From Carettochelys insculpta (taxonomy: Eukaryota; Chordata; Testudines; Carettochelyidae): a DNA stretch of 64,000 bases. The notes beneath the pieces are model-generated. The model made no database searches and was not told the origin of the DNA. It saw only the letters and a program-made list of their open reading frames with translations. Shown in pieces: positions 45,681 to 55,497 of the stretch. Numbering within the stretch: position 1 is the first letter of the stretch; every line of letters starts with the position of its first letter. The translations under genes were made by a program, and so were the position numbers. The DNA lies in the NCBI RefSeq assembly GCF_033958435.1, contig NC_134139.1, positions 207,125,501 through 207,189,500 on the forward strand, read 5' to 3'.

Positions 45681-46070
45681 ACCCAGAGGCACTGAGACCT
45701 CATCTGGGGTGAGTGAAGTCCCTGCTCGACAGCCTCAGCTGAGCACTATCTGGCCTTCAGCTCATGTGGTAGAGTACAGGACTGCAGACTTTACAGTTGC
45801 AGGTTCTACCCCTAGGGCTGGCAACTTGGGTCTGCTAGTGTTCAGCTGGTGCACTGGTTGGGAAGAACTGCTGGAAGGTCTCAGAAGCTCCAGAAGAGCT
45901 TCCTCAGCCCAGGGAAGCATGGAGTACCCAGAGGCACTGAGACCTCATCTGGGGTGGGTGAAGTCTCTGCTCTACTGTCTCAGCTGAGAGCCAGCTGGCC
46001 TTTAGAGTGCAGGGCTTTAGGCCCTATGCTTGCAGGTTCTACCCCTGGGGCCAGCAAGCCAGGTCTGTTG
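45681..46070 (+). repeat. Tandem pair of a second, tRNA-related repeat
   Basis: Two units begin 'acccagaggcactgagacct' at 45681 and 45926, an offset of 245 bp. Unit 1 holds 'tggtagagtaca' (A-box-like, 45768-45779) and 'aggttctacc' (B-box-like, 45801-45810) at tRNA spacing. In unit 2 the A-box region is shortened while 'ggttctaccc' remains (46034-46043). Related sequence is present at 55685-55870 and 3356-3440. Confidence 0.6.
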
Positions 46071-46082
46071 GCATTACATATA

Positions 46083-46145
46083 TTTCAGAGGGGGAGCCCT
46101 GTTAGTCTGCAGCTAAAGAAAACAAGCAGGCCTGTATAGCAGCAA
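46083..46145 (+). repeat. Penelope-type head fragment
   Basis: 'cagagggggagccctgttag' and 'tctgcagctaaagaaaacaa' match the head of the hairpin elements; the rest is missing, cut off by the SINE at 46152. Confidence 0.6.
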
Positions 46146-46151
46146 TGCACA

Positions 46152-46290
46152 GGGGGGAGGGATAGCTCAGTGCTTTGAGTGCTGGCCTGCCAAACTGTGT
46201 GGAGGCCATTTAGGGACTGGGGCAAACAGATGTCAGGGATGGTGCTAGTTCCTGCCAAGAGGGCAGGGGAGTGGACTAGATCACGTCCTG
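46152..46290 (+). repeat. tRNA-derived SINE with internal deletion
   Basis: 'gggatagctcagtgctttga' and 'gtgctggcctgccaaac' are followed directly by 'ggaggccatttagggactgg', so the B-box segment is deleted. The tail 'agtggactagatcacgtcct' ends the similarity. Confidence 0.8.
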
Positions 46291-46464
46291 TTGGAAGGGA
46301 ACCCTTGGGAATGCTGATGCCTCCCCTGAGATAGGGACATAACCCCAACGTCCCTCAGGGACTGGAAGGCAAGGCAGGACATTGAGATCAGTCTCTTAGA
46401 AGCACTTCTGGATGTCACATGACCTCCCTACTACATTCTCCTTTGGCCCCCTCTAGATTGGACC

Positions 46465-46622
46465 GTTGCAATATAATTTAATTTACCCCTAAATGTCATG
46501 TAAGAGCCAAGCGAGTGGTGGGTGTGTTGGTAACGCTGCTGGACAATATCGGCCTCCTGCGGTTTGGCAAATTCTCCTGTTTGACACAGGTCAGGTCCCA
46601 AGCACAAGAGACTTTCAACCTG
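46465..46622 (-). repeat. TA-TSD MITE family D, truncated copy 3
   Basis: On the minus strand the end at 46622 reads 'caggttgaaagtctcttgtg', followed by 'aggagaatttgccaaacc'. TA lies at 46623-46624. The other half of the element is missing. Confidence 0.7.
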
Positions 46623-46624
46623 TA

Positions 46625-47059
46625 CTGCAAAAGCATTGAAAACTCTCTGGGAAGCTTCTTGGCCTCAGTTCAAAGTCTCAGCCCACTGAGGGTATGTCTA
46701 TACCTAAATCACTACAATGACACAGGTGTGTAGCTGTAGATATCACCTATCATGATGGAAGGGGGGGAGTTACCTATGCCAAAAGGAGGACACCCCCTCC
46801 CACTGCTGTGAACTCGGATCATTTCTTGCTGCAGTGCCCCAGAAGAGGAAGCAGCTGCTATTGAGGAAGATGGAAGCTGACGAAAAGAAGTCCGATACAT
46901 ACAGCTCCATGTCCATTACATCTGATGAAAGCGAGGATCCTTACCTGGCTCATGACCGTACCGAATGATTAGCACAAATGATCGGTTTGTTTTGTAAAGC
47001 AAGGGAACTTGGCAAAAATGCAAAAGTTAAGGGAAACAGTTCAATTAAACCATAGAGAT
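46625..47059. other. No gene recognised
   Basis: 46688-46735 ('gagggtatgtctatacctaa') looks like one end of a MITE. The rest is not recognised. Confidence 0.4.
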
Positions 47060-47955
47060 GCAGGACTGGAAATACTCTCAACAGTGCACCTAGTCTAATC
47101 TCTTGTCCTTAGGAACAACTTTAGAGGATGGTTGTCCCTGACAGGTAGTCTCAGAGGAGGAACCGTGTTAGTCTGTAGCTTCACAAAAAGCAAGCAGTCC
47201 TGCATAGCACCTTAAAGACTGAAAAAAATGATTTATTAAGTGATAAGCTTTCATGGGTAAGATCCACTTCATCAAATTTGGAGCAGACAGTATTATGTGC
47301 TCCAAATCTGACGAAGTGGGTCTTTCCCACATCGGCTCAGATCCCTGACAGGTGTTTGTGTAATTTATTCTTATAATCTCCATTGATGGAAATCCCACAG
47401 CCTCCGTCGGTAGTTTCTTCTAGCGCTTAATTATCTTTACAGTTAGCAAGTTTTTCATAACGCCTAATCCCAATCTTTCTCACTGCAATTTAAGCCCATT
47501 GCTTCCTGTCCTGTTCTCAGTGACTAAGGGGAATAATTTATCACCTTCCTTTTTATAACATCATTTTGCTTACTTGAAGATTGTTATCAAGTCCCCCGAC
47601 CCAGCCTTCTTTTCTGCTGTCTAAACAAACCAATTTTCTTCCATCTTTCCTCATGGATCATGCTTTCTAAATCTTCAGTTGTTTTTATCACTTTTATCTG
47701 GACTTTCTCCAGTTTGTCTGTATCTTTCCCAAAATACAGTGCCCAGAACAGGACACTATTCCAGCTGAGGCTTTATCAGTGCTGAACAGAGGGTAAGAAT
47801 TATGTTTTGTGTCTTCTGCTAATACATTTTCAAATGATGTTTGAGGGGTTTTTTTTTTCAGTTTTTTTTTTCTTTTTGGTTAACACATTGTTGATCTGTG
47901 ATGCACTAAAACCTCTAGTTCCTTTTCTACTGCTACTGTGAAAACAAATGGCCAC
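47060..47955 (-). mobile_element. Older CR1 LINE fragment with nested hairpin
   Basis: 'aggactggaaatactctcaa', 'aatttaagcccattgcttcc', 'tggactttctccagtttgtc' and 'cagtgcccagaacaggacac' are, on the minus strand, the end of a CR1 ORF2 and its 3' UTR, of a more diverged subfamily than the other copies. No frame is left. It is interrupted at 47147-47341. Confidence 0.85.
47147..47341. mobile_element. Penelope-derived hairpin in CR1, perfect 12-bp TSD
   Basis: Head 'agtctcagaggaggaaccgt', left arm 'agcaccttaaagactgaaaa' and 'aagctttcatgggtaagatc', then a short inverted pair 'aaatttggagcagaca' against 'tgtgctccaaatctga' and 'gaagtgggtctttcccacat'. TSD tccctgacaggt at 47135-47146 and 47342-47353. 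The right arm is truncated. Confidence 0.87.
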
Positions 47956-47964
47956 AAAAAGGAT

Positions 47965-48243
47965 GACTGAAGACACTAGCAGTCTAATGGGCCATGTGCT
48001 CACTCCAATACTACCTGCTGGGCAGCCACTTTACCCTCGTGACCGACCGTGCCCCTTTTTGCTGCCTACAGGCAACGAAGGAGACGAACCTCAGAATCAT
48101 GGGGTTCCTCTCCCTCCAACTCTTGTCCTTCTGGATCCAGCAGCGTGCAGGGAAGGATCGTGCAAATGCCGACTTTTTCTCCAGCAGAGAAGGAACACAG
48201 CTGGGGAGGGACAGACCCCTATGGGGATCTCGAGGCGGGGGGA
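47965..48243 (+). pseudogene. Ty3/gypsy-type RNase H end and polypurine tract
   Basis: The frame at 47994-48290 reads LQYYLLGSHFTLVTDRAPF and later RAGKDRANADFFSSREG. These are the 'YYLLG..F.L.TDHAPL' and 'RPG..N.NADALSRR' landmarks of the end of the RNase H domain of LTR-retrotransposon pol, which degrades the RNA strand during reverse transcription. Several substitutions at normally conserved sites (for example ADFFSS in place of ADALSR) show decay. The coding ends close to a purine run, 'gaggcgggggga' (48232-48243), that has the character of a polypurine tract. No integrase lies between. The 5' part of the element is missing beyond the CR1 border. Confidence 0.75.
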
Positions 48244-48720
48244 TGTGTAAGGGACCAAGAGGAAGGCTGGGCAAGGCAGGGGTTAAATAGTCTCTTTGCC
48301 CGATTAGCCCCACCCCGGCTCACCTGCAGCCAGTATCAGGGTTGGAGGCAGTATAAGAGGAGAAGCCAGCCCAGCTGGGGGCTGTCCAGCCCCGAGGCAG
48401 GAGCTGGCTCTGGTGCATGCAATGCCTGAGTCAGAGCTGCCACCAGGTCGGCCACTGGAGGAAGGAGCCTCCAAACACTTCCCCAGGCAGAGAGGGGAAG
48501 GGGAGAACCCCAGAAAACCAACCCCCTGCAGAGGGGAAGCTGGAGTATCAGGGTGACACCCCAAACTAAGACTACAGGCTTTAGGGGTGGCTGCAGACCT
48601 ATGCCCCAGACCTCTAAGCTCTGCAAAAGGCCTAGCCTTTAGGCCAAGCGGCCATCGGGGGAACCACTTACATGCCCATATGGGGAAGCTTTTCGAAGAG
48701 GGGAGCTCCTAGGAGGCAGA
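48244..48720 (+). repeat. Probable LTR of the gypsy-type element
   Basis: It starts 'tgtgtaagggaccaagagga' right after the polypurine tract, with TG as LTRs have. A TATA-like 'cagtataagagg' sits at 48350. The right border is not resolved, and no second LTR copy was found in the window, so the end coordinate is approximate. Confidence 0.5.
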
Positions 48721-48789
48721 ATGGAAGGAGCCCTAACCTGTATATACCTCATGAGAGGCGCTATTCAGTAGTGACTCAACTAAATGGTG

Positions 48790-48970
48790 TATAGTAGTAG
48801 TCCTGGGTGGCCACCTAGCAGAGGTTCAGGTGTCGCTCAGCTGATTAGCAGAGCACCCACATCTGGCAGTGTGTGTTCCTACTGGTGGTGTGCATCTGCA
48901 TGTGCCTTGGTGCACCGGACAAAATTTATTCCACCTGTGGATGGCAAAAAATTAGCGGGAACACTGGTGT
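48790..48970 (-). repeat. hAT-like MITE, CAGTGTTC family, copy 4
   Basis: On the minus strand: 'ccagtgttcccgctaatttt', 'ggaataaattttgtcc', 'gctctgctaatcagctgagc'. It matches 39590-39775 inverted. The far end is eroded. Confidence 0.62.
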
Positions 48971-49640
48971 ACAGGAGACAGTTGGGTCCCAGGAATAAAC
49001 CGCAAGTTAAGGCCTTCTAAGATTGCATCGGGGGATAGGATTTCAGCACAGCTGCCCCCAGCTCAGAGACTGCAACCTCAGATGCTGAGGCTGCAAAAGT
49101 TGTGACAGCAGTGAGCCTTTTCCCCCTCCCCCATGTGAACAGAATGGGTGCGTCTGCCTCAGCCAGCACCCACCAGAGAAACTGAAGGCACTCCTCCTGC
49201 TTTGTCTGAACGGGGCCCTACTCTCGCAGATAAAAGGAAACGCTACAGACATGCCTCAGAGACGTCTGGGAGGGAATACGTTTCCTTTGGGTCAGGAGTT
49301 TTTTAAGTGAACATTGAACGTTACAGTCGTTAAAACTGTGGAGTAATTCTAAAACTTACCCGCAACTGCACCATCTACTGGTCTAGGTTACCCCCAACAA
49401 TATGACCCTGCTATTAAAGCGTGTTCCAGTTAAAATGGTAGGCTATTGGCCAGAATGCAGAAGAGGAACACAACCGGGTTTTATTTAAAATAATATCTTT
49501 AAAAGGGGGAACTGCTCTCAGCATCTGCTCCAGTCTTAACCCAGGAGCTTGCAGGAATCAGGCAGGCTAGAAGCTTTGGGTTGCTGACTGATATGTAGAA
49601 TTAATTTCTCTCTTCCAACTGTCTCCTTCCCCAGGCCATG
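48971..49640. other. No gene recognised
   Basis: Apparently unique DNA. Confidence 0.4.
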
Positions 49641-50810
49641 TTTGGTGCATGCCCCTGGCCAATCAGACCTTTCACGGTATGCGTCAGGCTTCCCAGTTCT
49701 TCCCTCTTTCAGTGATCCGCTGTCTCAGCGGCGCTTCTCCCTGGAGAGGAAACATGCGTCGTAGCTCAATGGCAAAGACTCACCCCCATCTCTGGAGGTC
49801 TTGGCTACATGGATTTATATGTGCCCCCACATCTGCCTCCTCTGAGGTTTCTAAAATGCCCTCTACCCTCACCTCCTCATAACTGTCTATCTCCCCCCCG
49901 TCTTCCCCTCCCTGTCTGCTCCCACAACTCCTCCGACTCCAGCTCTGTATCCTCCTTATCATCTCCTTTCCCTCATTGTCATCTAGGTTCCCCCACATTT
50001 GCACCCTCCTCTTCCTGCTTGGGATCTAGATCCTTCTTGCTGTTCTCAGAGGGGCCAGAGAGGGTGGCCTCGGGCCCTAGAGTTCCAGTGTGTAGCCCAC
50101 CCCATCCTGGATGAAGCTCTGTAGCACAGAGGAGGTGTCTCCCCTTCCTGCTCGTGCTGAGCCGTAGGTGCCGCTCCAGCTGCCAGGGCCCCTTCTCCTG
50201 GCTGGCCTGTTTCCATGCAGAGGCCGCAGCCGTGGTCCTGGATGCCTTCTGATAGAGCCGCTTTGCTTTCTTCCAGGGGAACTGCCAGTGCCGGTGGCCA
50301 GGGGATGATGAGGTCAGGACTGCCGCAGAGCAGGGCCCTCTCCCTGGGCCTCTGTCCAGGCCCTGCAGCTCCTAACCCCGGCTAGCCCCTGGCTTGCCCA
50401 GCTCCTGGTCGCACAGGTGGCCATGGTGGCTCCTCTTGAGCCTGTACTTTTCACTCCTCATCCCTCCCTGCCCCAGCCCTCTGTGTGCAGGGCTCCCAGC
50501 CACCTGCACAAACTCCAGCACCATCAGCCACAGCTTCTGCAGCCTGCCCAGCCCCCAGCTCCCACTGCGGCCTCCCCAGACCCCCGTGGCCTTCATCGTG
50601 CTCCCCTCAGCCGGGGCCAAGGTGATGCTGCGTACCACCTGGACGCCGCCATCTTGGGTCAGTGGTGTGCAGACATCTGGACGGGGAGACACCCTGATCC
50701 TGTCACTAGGTACACCGCAATTTGTGATAGTCTTTCTCTGGGGGGGCCTGTCACTGAGCATCACCCTTTTCAGGCCTCCTCCAGATGGCCAATGAAGCTA
50801 AGGTGGAGGG
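49641..50810. other. GC-rich block with long overlapping frames on both strands
   Basis: Frames of 133 and 179 codons on plus (50394-50795, 50417-50956) and 130 codons on minus (50372-50764) overlap. A minus frame at 49780-50004 is acidic (QGGEDGGEIDSYEEVRVEG). I do not recognise a domain. It could be the remains of a DNA-transposon-associated gene or just GC-rich DNA with few stops. Confidence 0.25.
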
Positions 50811-51448
50811 CTTGGGGGTTAATGAGATGGGTTAAAACCCCACTGAGAAGAACAGGGCCAGGCAGAGGAGAAGAAGTAAGGAAAAGCCCAGCAGATGCCT
50901 GTGAGCCTGAACGGCCTGGATCTCCAGAACACACACACTTCAGTACAACTCGGTGACTTCAATCCCTTGTGTTCGGGAGCGTCTCCTGCCGGCAGCATTA
51001 CTGCCTCTTGGGCAGGTGGACTAACGAAACCAACGGGAGAGCTCTCCCTTATCGGCACAGGGAGGCTCTATCAAAGTGCCGCAGTGACCGAATCGGGGTT
51101 TATAGCGTAGACCTGCTCTCAGGGCCATTGGGTCTTATGCAGCGTTAGGAAACCGGTGCCCTCAGCTCCATCCTGCTAAGGCCCTGAGCACCTCTTGTAA
51201 GTGGAAGGGTGTGTTCAGCACCCAGGCAGGATTGTGCCTTTATTTGCTAGCACAGTCTTCTAGTCGGGGGGCTTTTACTAACTCTCTAGCCTGCTAAATG
51301 ACCTCATTACCAAATCATATCTCCAATACTCAACACCGTTCATTCATTATTTACATTTTAAAGGAATAGAGGCTGACATCAAGGCCGGTAGAAGGAGCCC
51401 AGGAAGTGCTATAAATGGCAGCTAGGTGGGGGATATGTACCTGATTGT
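50811..51448. other. No gene recognised
   Basis: Apparently unique DNA. Confidence 0.4.
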
Positions 51449-51645
51449 AGAACCGTAGGGCTGTCAGGGACCTCGAGAGCTCATCTCCTCAAGTCCCCTG
51501 CACCCAAGGCAAGACTACATCATCCCTAGGGCCTAGGCCATGGCTGACAGGGGCTCGTCTAGCCTGTTCCAGAACACCTCCAGTGATGGTGGTCCCACAG
51601 CCTCCCTGGACAAGTTGCTCCATTATTAACCCTCTGACAGTCTAG
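51449..51645 (-). mobile_element. CR1 3' fragment
   Basis: 'tagaaccgtagggctgtcag', 'cctcaagtcccctgcaccca', 'tctagcctgttccagaacac' and 'ccacagcctccctggacaag' are inverted CR1 3' sequence ending in a small part of the C-terminal coding. Confidence 0.85.
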
Positions 51646-51687
51646 TATACAGGACATCCATACCTTGGTACAGCAGCCCAGCTCACA

Positions 51688-51875
51688 GGTGTGCGGGATA
51701 GCTCTGTGGTCTGCCAAGCCCAGGGCTGTAAGTTTGATTCCCCCAGGGAGCATTTAAGAGTCTGGGGCAAATAGAAGAAGGAGGAAGGATATTGTGCTTG
51801 GTCCTGTCAAGTAAGCAAGGGAGTGGATGGGGTAACCTCTCAAGGTCCCTTCCAGTTCTATGAGATTTGTCTTTC
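51688..51875 (+). repeat. tRNA-derived SINE with CR1-like tail
   Basis: 'tgcgggatagctctgtggtc', 'gggctgtaagtttgattccc', 'gagtctggggcaaatagaag' and 'aacctctcaaggtcccttcc' in order. The segment between the A and B boxes is shortened. Confidence 0.85.
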
Positions 51876-52224
51876 TCTGTATTATTCATATATTTTTAAA
51901 CCTCCCACAGTGATGGGGCTATACTGGCAGAAGCGTGAGTGCCAGAATCTCAGACGACATGTGTGGGGAGGGAATGAGGCCCCACTCCTCTCTATGGGCC
52001 TGCCCCAGCTTCTCCTCCGCTCCTCCCCAAGCCCACCCCCTCCCTTGCAAGGCCTGAAAGCCAGGCAATAGCAACGAGGTGTCCAGGGAACCAGGGGAAA
52101 TTCAGTCCTAGGCAAAGGGCCTGCACAAGGCCTGGTGCCATTTGAACGGAAGTGAAAGTAAATGGCATTCAGGTGCTGTCATATTGCAGCCCATTCCTAA
52201 CCCCCTGTGCTGACCCCCTCCATG
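51876..52224. other. No gene recognised
   Basis: Nothing recognised; two overlapping frames of about 80 codons. Confidence 0.4.
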
Positions 52225-52515
52225 TGTGCCCCCCCCAGTGGTGCTGGGGGCAAGCGGGGGTTGAGGGAGGCTCATGATAAGATAGTACCTATGGGAAACT
52301 TGAGTGTGGAGTGAAGTGTGGGGGTTGCGGGGGTATGAGGAAGGACTGAGGTCAGGAGGTTGGGGGGACCAGGGCTGTGAGAAGGGGCTCATGGCAGAAG
52401 GATGGAGTGGGGGGGTGCGAGAGGTGGGGTGGAGGTGTGAGGAGGGGCTCAAGGCAGAGGGTTAGGGTGTCAGGGTGCAGGAGCCAGGGGTGGGGGTGTG
52501 AGGATGGCACCTATG
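52225..52515. repeat. Purine-rich imperfect minisatellite
   Basis: Diverged units such as 'gtgaggaggggctcaaggca', 'gagggttagggtgtcagggt' and 'gtgagaaggggctcatggca' repeat with spacing near 60 bp. It resembles the inverse of 28790-29096 and abuts the hAT element at 52518. Confidence 0.65.
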
Positions 52516-52517
52516 GC

Positions 52518-53189
52518 CAGGGGTCTGCAATCTGCAGCTCCAGAGCCTCATGAAGCTCTTTAAGGACTTCTTTGTGGCTCCTGACGCTATAACTGCCAAG
52601 TAAAAATAAACCAAAAAACCTGCTGATTATTTTCGATAAACGGCAAACGTCTAAAAGCCCAACGATGAACAACTCATATCTAAATATCAGATGATATATG
52701 ATCTTGAAACGGTGGCTAACTCCCCCTTTAATATGTGCAGTGCATTGTGGGATTATGATACGGTACCTGTGTTTTGATCGTGTTGCTAATAAAATCTTGA
52801 TTTTGGAAAGGAAAAGGAAGCTGGTGACCTTCCTGCTACGCAGGCAACGCGCATTTTAAGAAAGAAAACTGGCATTAAATGGGAAGTAAAACTGGCATCA
52901 TTCAAACAGGTTTGGGAGTGAAAGTCAGGAAGACGGCGGTACAGACACACAGGCATAAAGTGTGAGGAAATAGAATACATAAAAAGTTTGTGAATGTCCT
53001 GCAATGAACACGCATCTCGCGACAAATCATTGCGTGTGCTGCTCTTAAAAGAGGGGTTACAAAAAGTAAGGTCTGTGTTATTTATTAAGGACTGTCTCAT
53101 AGTCATCTGAATCGCGGCTCTTGGATGATTGAGCTTTTACCGAATTCGAAAAAAATGGCTCTTCTTGCTAATTTGGTTGCCGACCTCTG
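52518..53189. mobile_element. Non-autonomous hAT element, second copy
   Basis: Ends 'caggggtctgcaatctgcag' and, inverted, 'cagaggtcggcaaccaaatt'. Flanks cctatggc (52510-52517) and cctgtgcc (53190-53197) match at 6 of 8. Collinear with 15522-16157 through 'ttttgatcgtgttgctaata', 'cattttaagaaagaaaactg' and 'ttatttattaaggact'. Confidence 0.83.
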
Positions 53190-53860
53190 CCTGTGCCCAT
53201 CCCTCGTTTAGAGCGCTCCCACGGACTGGCCTTCCTTTAGCTCCCAGTACGCTGCTCTGAGACACAGCCTGTCGGGCAAAGGCTCCACAATAGCACTGAC
53301 TGACGGATAATAAGCCCCTAAATTGCACCAGCATTAGTTCTTTTTTGTGCTAAAGTGATTTAGTTACTGACGTAGGGCCTGGTCCCAAGCCCATTGAATT
53401 CAGCGCCAGGCTGGCTGGTGACCTTGAATGGGCTTCGAAACAGGCTCTCACTCATGCTGTGTGTTGCTGGCAACTGTGAATGAGCTGAGTTGAAATCGGT
53501 TACACAAATACGAATAGAATATGAGCAGGGGGTCAGCTCCAGCCTCGCTATTGTGCTAATGCACTTCAGCAGCCTTTGTTTGGCTGAGCATTGATTGGCT
53601 GCGCAAGCAAATATCAAGTCACTTCTTTGCTGGCCAGAACAGAATCTCTTGGTTACGTTTAAACTCAGCGCTGTGTCATTCAGAGAGGCGGGGGGCTCGG
53701 TGCTCTTCCTATGGAAATCCAGGTCTTCTGCCGGGGCCCATCTGTGTGGAGTTCAGAGCAGGACTGGAGACTAAGCATGCCTGTTGTCATGATTACTTTA
53801 TGATGTTGCCTTGAGGAGGAACACCCCCATGGAAGAGTAGGGAGGGTTGTATTTTACACC
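53190..53860. other. No gene recognised
   Basis: Apparently unique DNA. Confidence 0.4.
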
Positions 53861-53864
53861 TGCT

Positions 53865-53990
53865 TGGAGGCTCCAAAGCACTTTACAAACAGTATGAATT
53901 TATCCTTGCGGTGCCCCTGCAAAGCAAAGTATTATTGGCCTCCCAGTAATGGGGAAACTGAGGCAAGCAGCCTGGGAGGGGTCAAAAATC
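53865..53990 (+). repeat. MIR-like fragment
   Basis: 'ctccaaagcactttacaaac', 'gtattattggcctcccagta' and 'atggggaaactgaggcaagc' follow the MIR core-to-3' pattern. Confidence 0.65.
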
Positions 53991-53991
53991 A

Positions 53992-55240
53992 TAAGAACAT
54001 AAGAATGGCCACACTGGGTCAGTTAATCAAGCCCAGCGTCCTGTCTGTTGACAGTGGCCAATGTCACAAGCCCAGAGGGAGTAAACAGAAGAGGAAATCA
54101 TCAAGTGATTCCTTCCCTGTCACTTCTGACAGCGGCCAGGGACACCATTCCTGCCTATTTTGGCTAATAGCCATTGATGGACCTAACCTCCATGAATGTA
54201 TCTAGTTCTTTTTGAACCCTGTCCTGGTTTTCACAACCTCCTGTGGCAGGGAGTTCTGCAGGTTGACTGTGCGCTGTGTGAAGAAACACTTCCTTTTGTT
54301 TGTGTTAAACCTGCTCCCCATTAATTTCATTTGGTGACCCCCAGTTCTTATGTTGCCAGAACAAGTAAATCACTTTTGCATTTTTACTTTCTCCACCCCG
54401 GTCATGATATTCTACACTTCTGTCCTATCCCCCCATAGTTGTCTGTTTTCCGAGCTGAAAAATCCCAGTCTTATCATTGCTCCTCACATGGCAGCTGTTT
54501 CACACCCCTAATAATTTTTGGTGCCATTTTCAGAATTTTTTCCAATGCCGACATCTTATTTTGAGCTGAGGTGACCCCATCTTCATGCAGTATTTGAGAT
54601 GTGGATGTACCATGGATTTCTATAAAGGCACTAAGATAGTCTTGGTCTGATTCTCTATCTCTTTCTTAATGATCCCTAATGTTCTGGCTATGTCTACACT
54701 AGCCACCTGCTTTAGAAAGGGGAATGCTAATGAGACACTTTTGGGATATGCTAATGAGGTGCTGCAATGAATATGCAGTGGCTCATTAGCATAATGGCAG
54801 TTGTGACACTGCAAAGGTGCCACTTTCCATCATGAGCGGCTCATCTACACAGGGTCCTTTTCAAAAGGACCCCGCACACTTGGAAATCCCCTTATTCCGA
54901 TTTAGTTATAGGAACAAGGGGATTTCCAAGCATGTGGGATACTTTGAAAAAGGACCCTGTGTAGATAAGCCAAGCGTGATCAAAAGTGGCACTTTCGAAG
55001 TGACGCAGCCACCATTATGCTAATGAGGCACTGCATATTCATTGCAGGTCCTCATTAGCATATCTTCAAGTGTCTCATTAGCATCCCCCTTTCGAAGGGG
55101 GGTGCTAGTGTAGACATAGCCTCTGTTAGCTTTTTTGGCTGCTGCTGTATGTGGGTGTTTTCAGAGACGTAGTCACAACAGCTCCAACATCTCTCTCTTT
55201 AGTGATAACAGCTAATTTAGTATCCACCATTTCAGGCAAC
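53992..55240 (-). mobile_element. CR1 LINE 3' part interrupted by a MITE
   Basis: The minus strand holds the CR1 C-terminal coding and 3' UTR ('cataagaatggccacactgg', 'ccttttgtttgtgttaaacc', 'caacatctctctctttagtg'). The frame is degraded. The copy resumes exactly at 'ctgttagcttttttggctgc' after the 436-bp MITE. Confidence 0.9.
54686..55121. mobile_element. TGTCTACAC-type MITE, perfect 18-bp ends, nested in CR1
   Basis: 'ggctatgtctacactagc' at the left and its exact reverse complement 'gctagtgtagacatagcc' at the right. The 3-bp tct flanks both sides (54683-54685, 55122-55124), and the host CR1 reads through once one copy is removed. The interior is palindromic over long distances ('ctaatgaggtgctgcaatga', 'gtccttttcaaaaggacccc', 'aaaaaggaccctgtgtagat'). 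Confidence 0.93.
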
Positions 55241-55261
55241 CTTGTGCCTGTATCCTGGTTG

Positions 55262-55470
55262 ATTTGTCAGTTTTTATTGCAATTTTTTTTTTGGTCCTCT
55301 GCTTATAAATGTCAGTCTGTACTGGAAATGAAATTGATCTGAGGAAGTGGGTCTGTCCCACGAAAGCTCAGCACCAAATAAATCATTTTGTTCGTCTTTA
55401 AAGTGTTACGTTTCTGCTGCTTTGTTTTGTTGGAGTACAGACCCACACAGCCACCTCTCTGTTAATATAT
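55262..55470 (+). mobile_element. Penelope-like 3' tail
   Basis: 'tataaatgtcagtctgtact', 'gaagtgggtctgtcccacga', 'aaagctcagcaccaaataaa', 'gtctttaaagtgttacgttt' and the head 'agccacctctctgttaatat'. The sequence before the tail is that seen in the 3' UTR of the element at 63378-64000. No coding is retained. Confidence 0.8.
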
Positions 55471-55497
55471 GGGAGGAGTCATTCATACCTCTTTGCC

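Noticed and set aside
45768..45815. Functional tRNA gene from A- and B-box-like motifs
   Set aside because: No acceptor-stem pairing and the motif recurs in a duplicated repeat unit, so it is a SINE relic. The same applies to 3356-3440 and 55816-55853.
48350..48360. Host gene promoter from a TATA-like box
   Set aside because: It is better explained as part of an LTR, because it lies downstream of RNase H coding and a polypurine tract.
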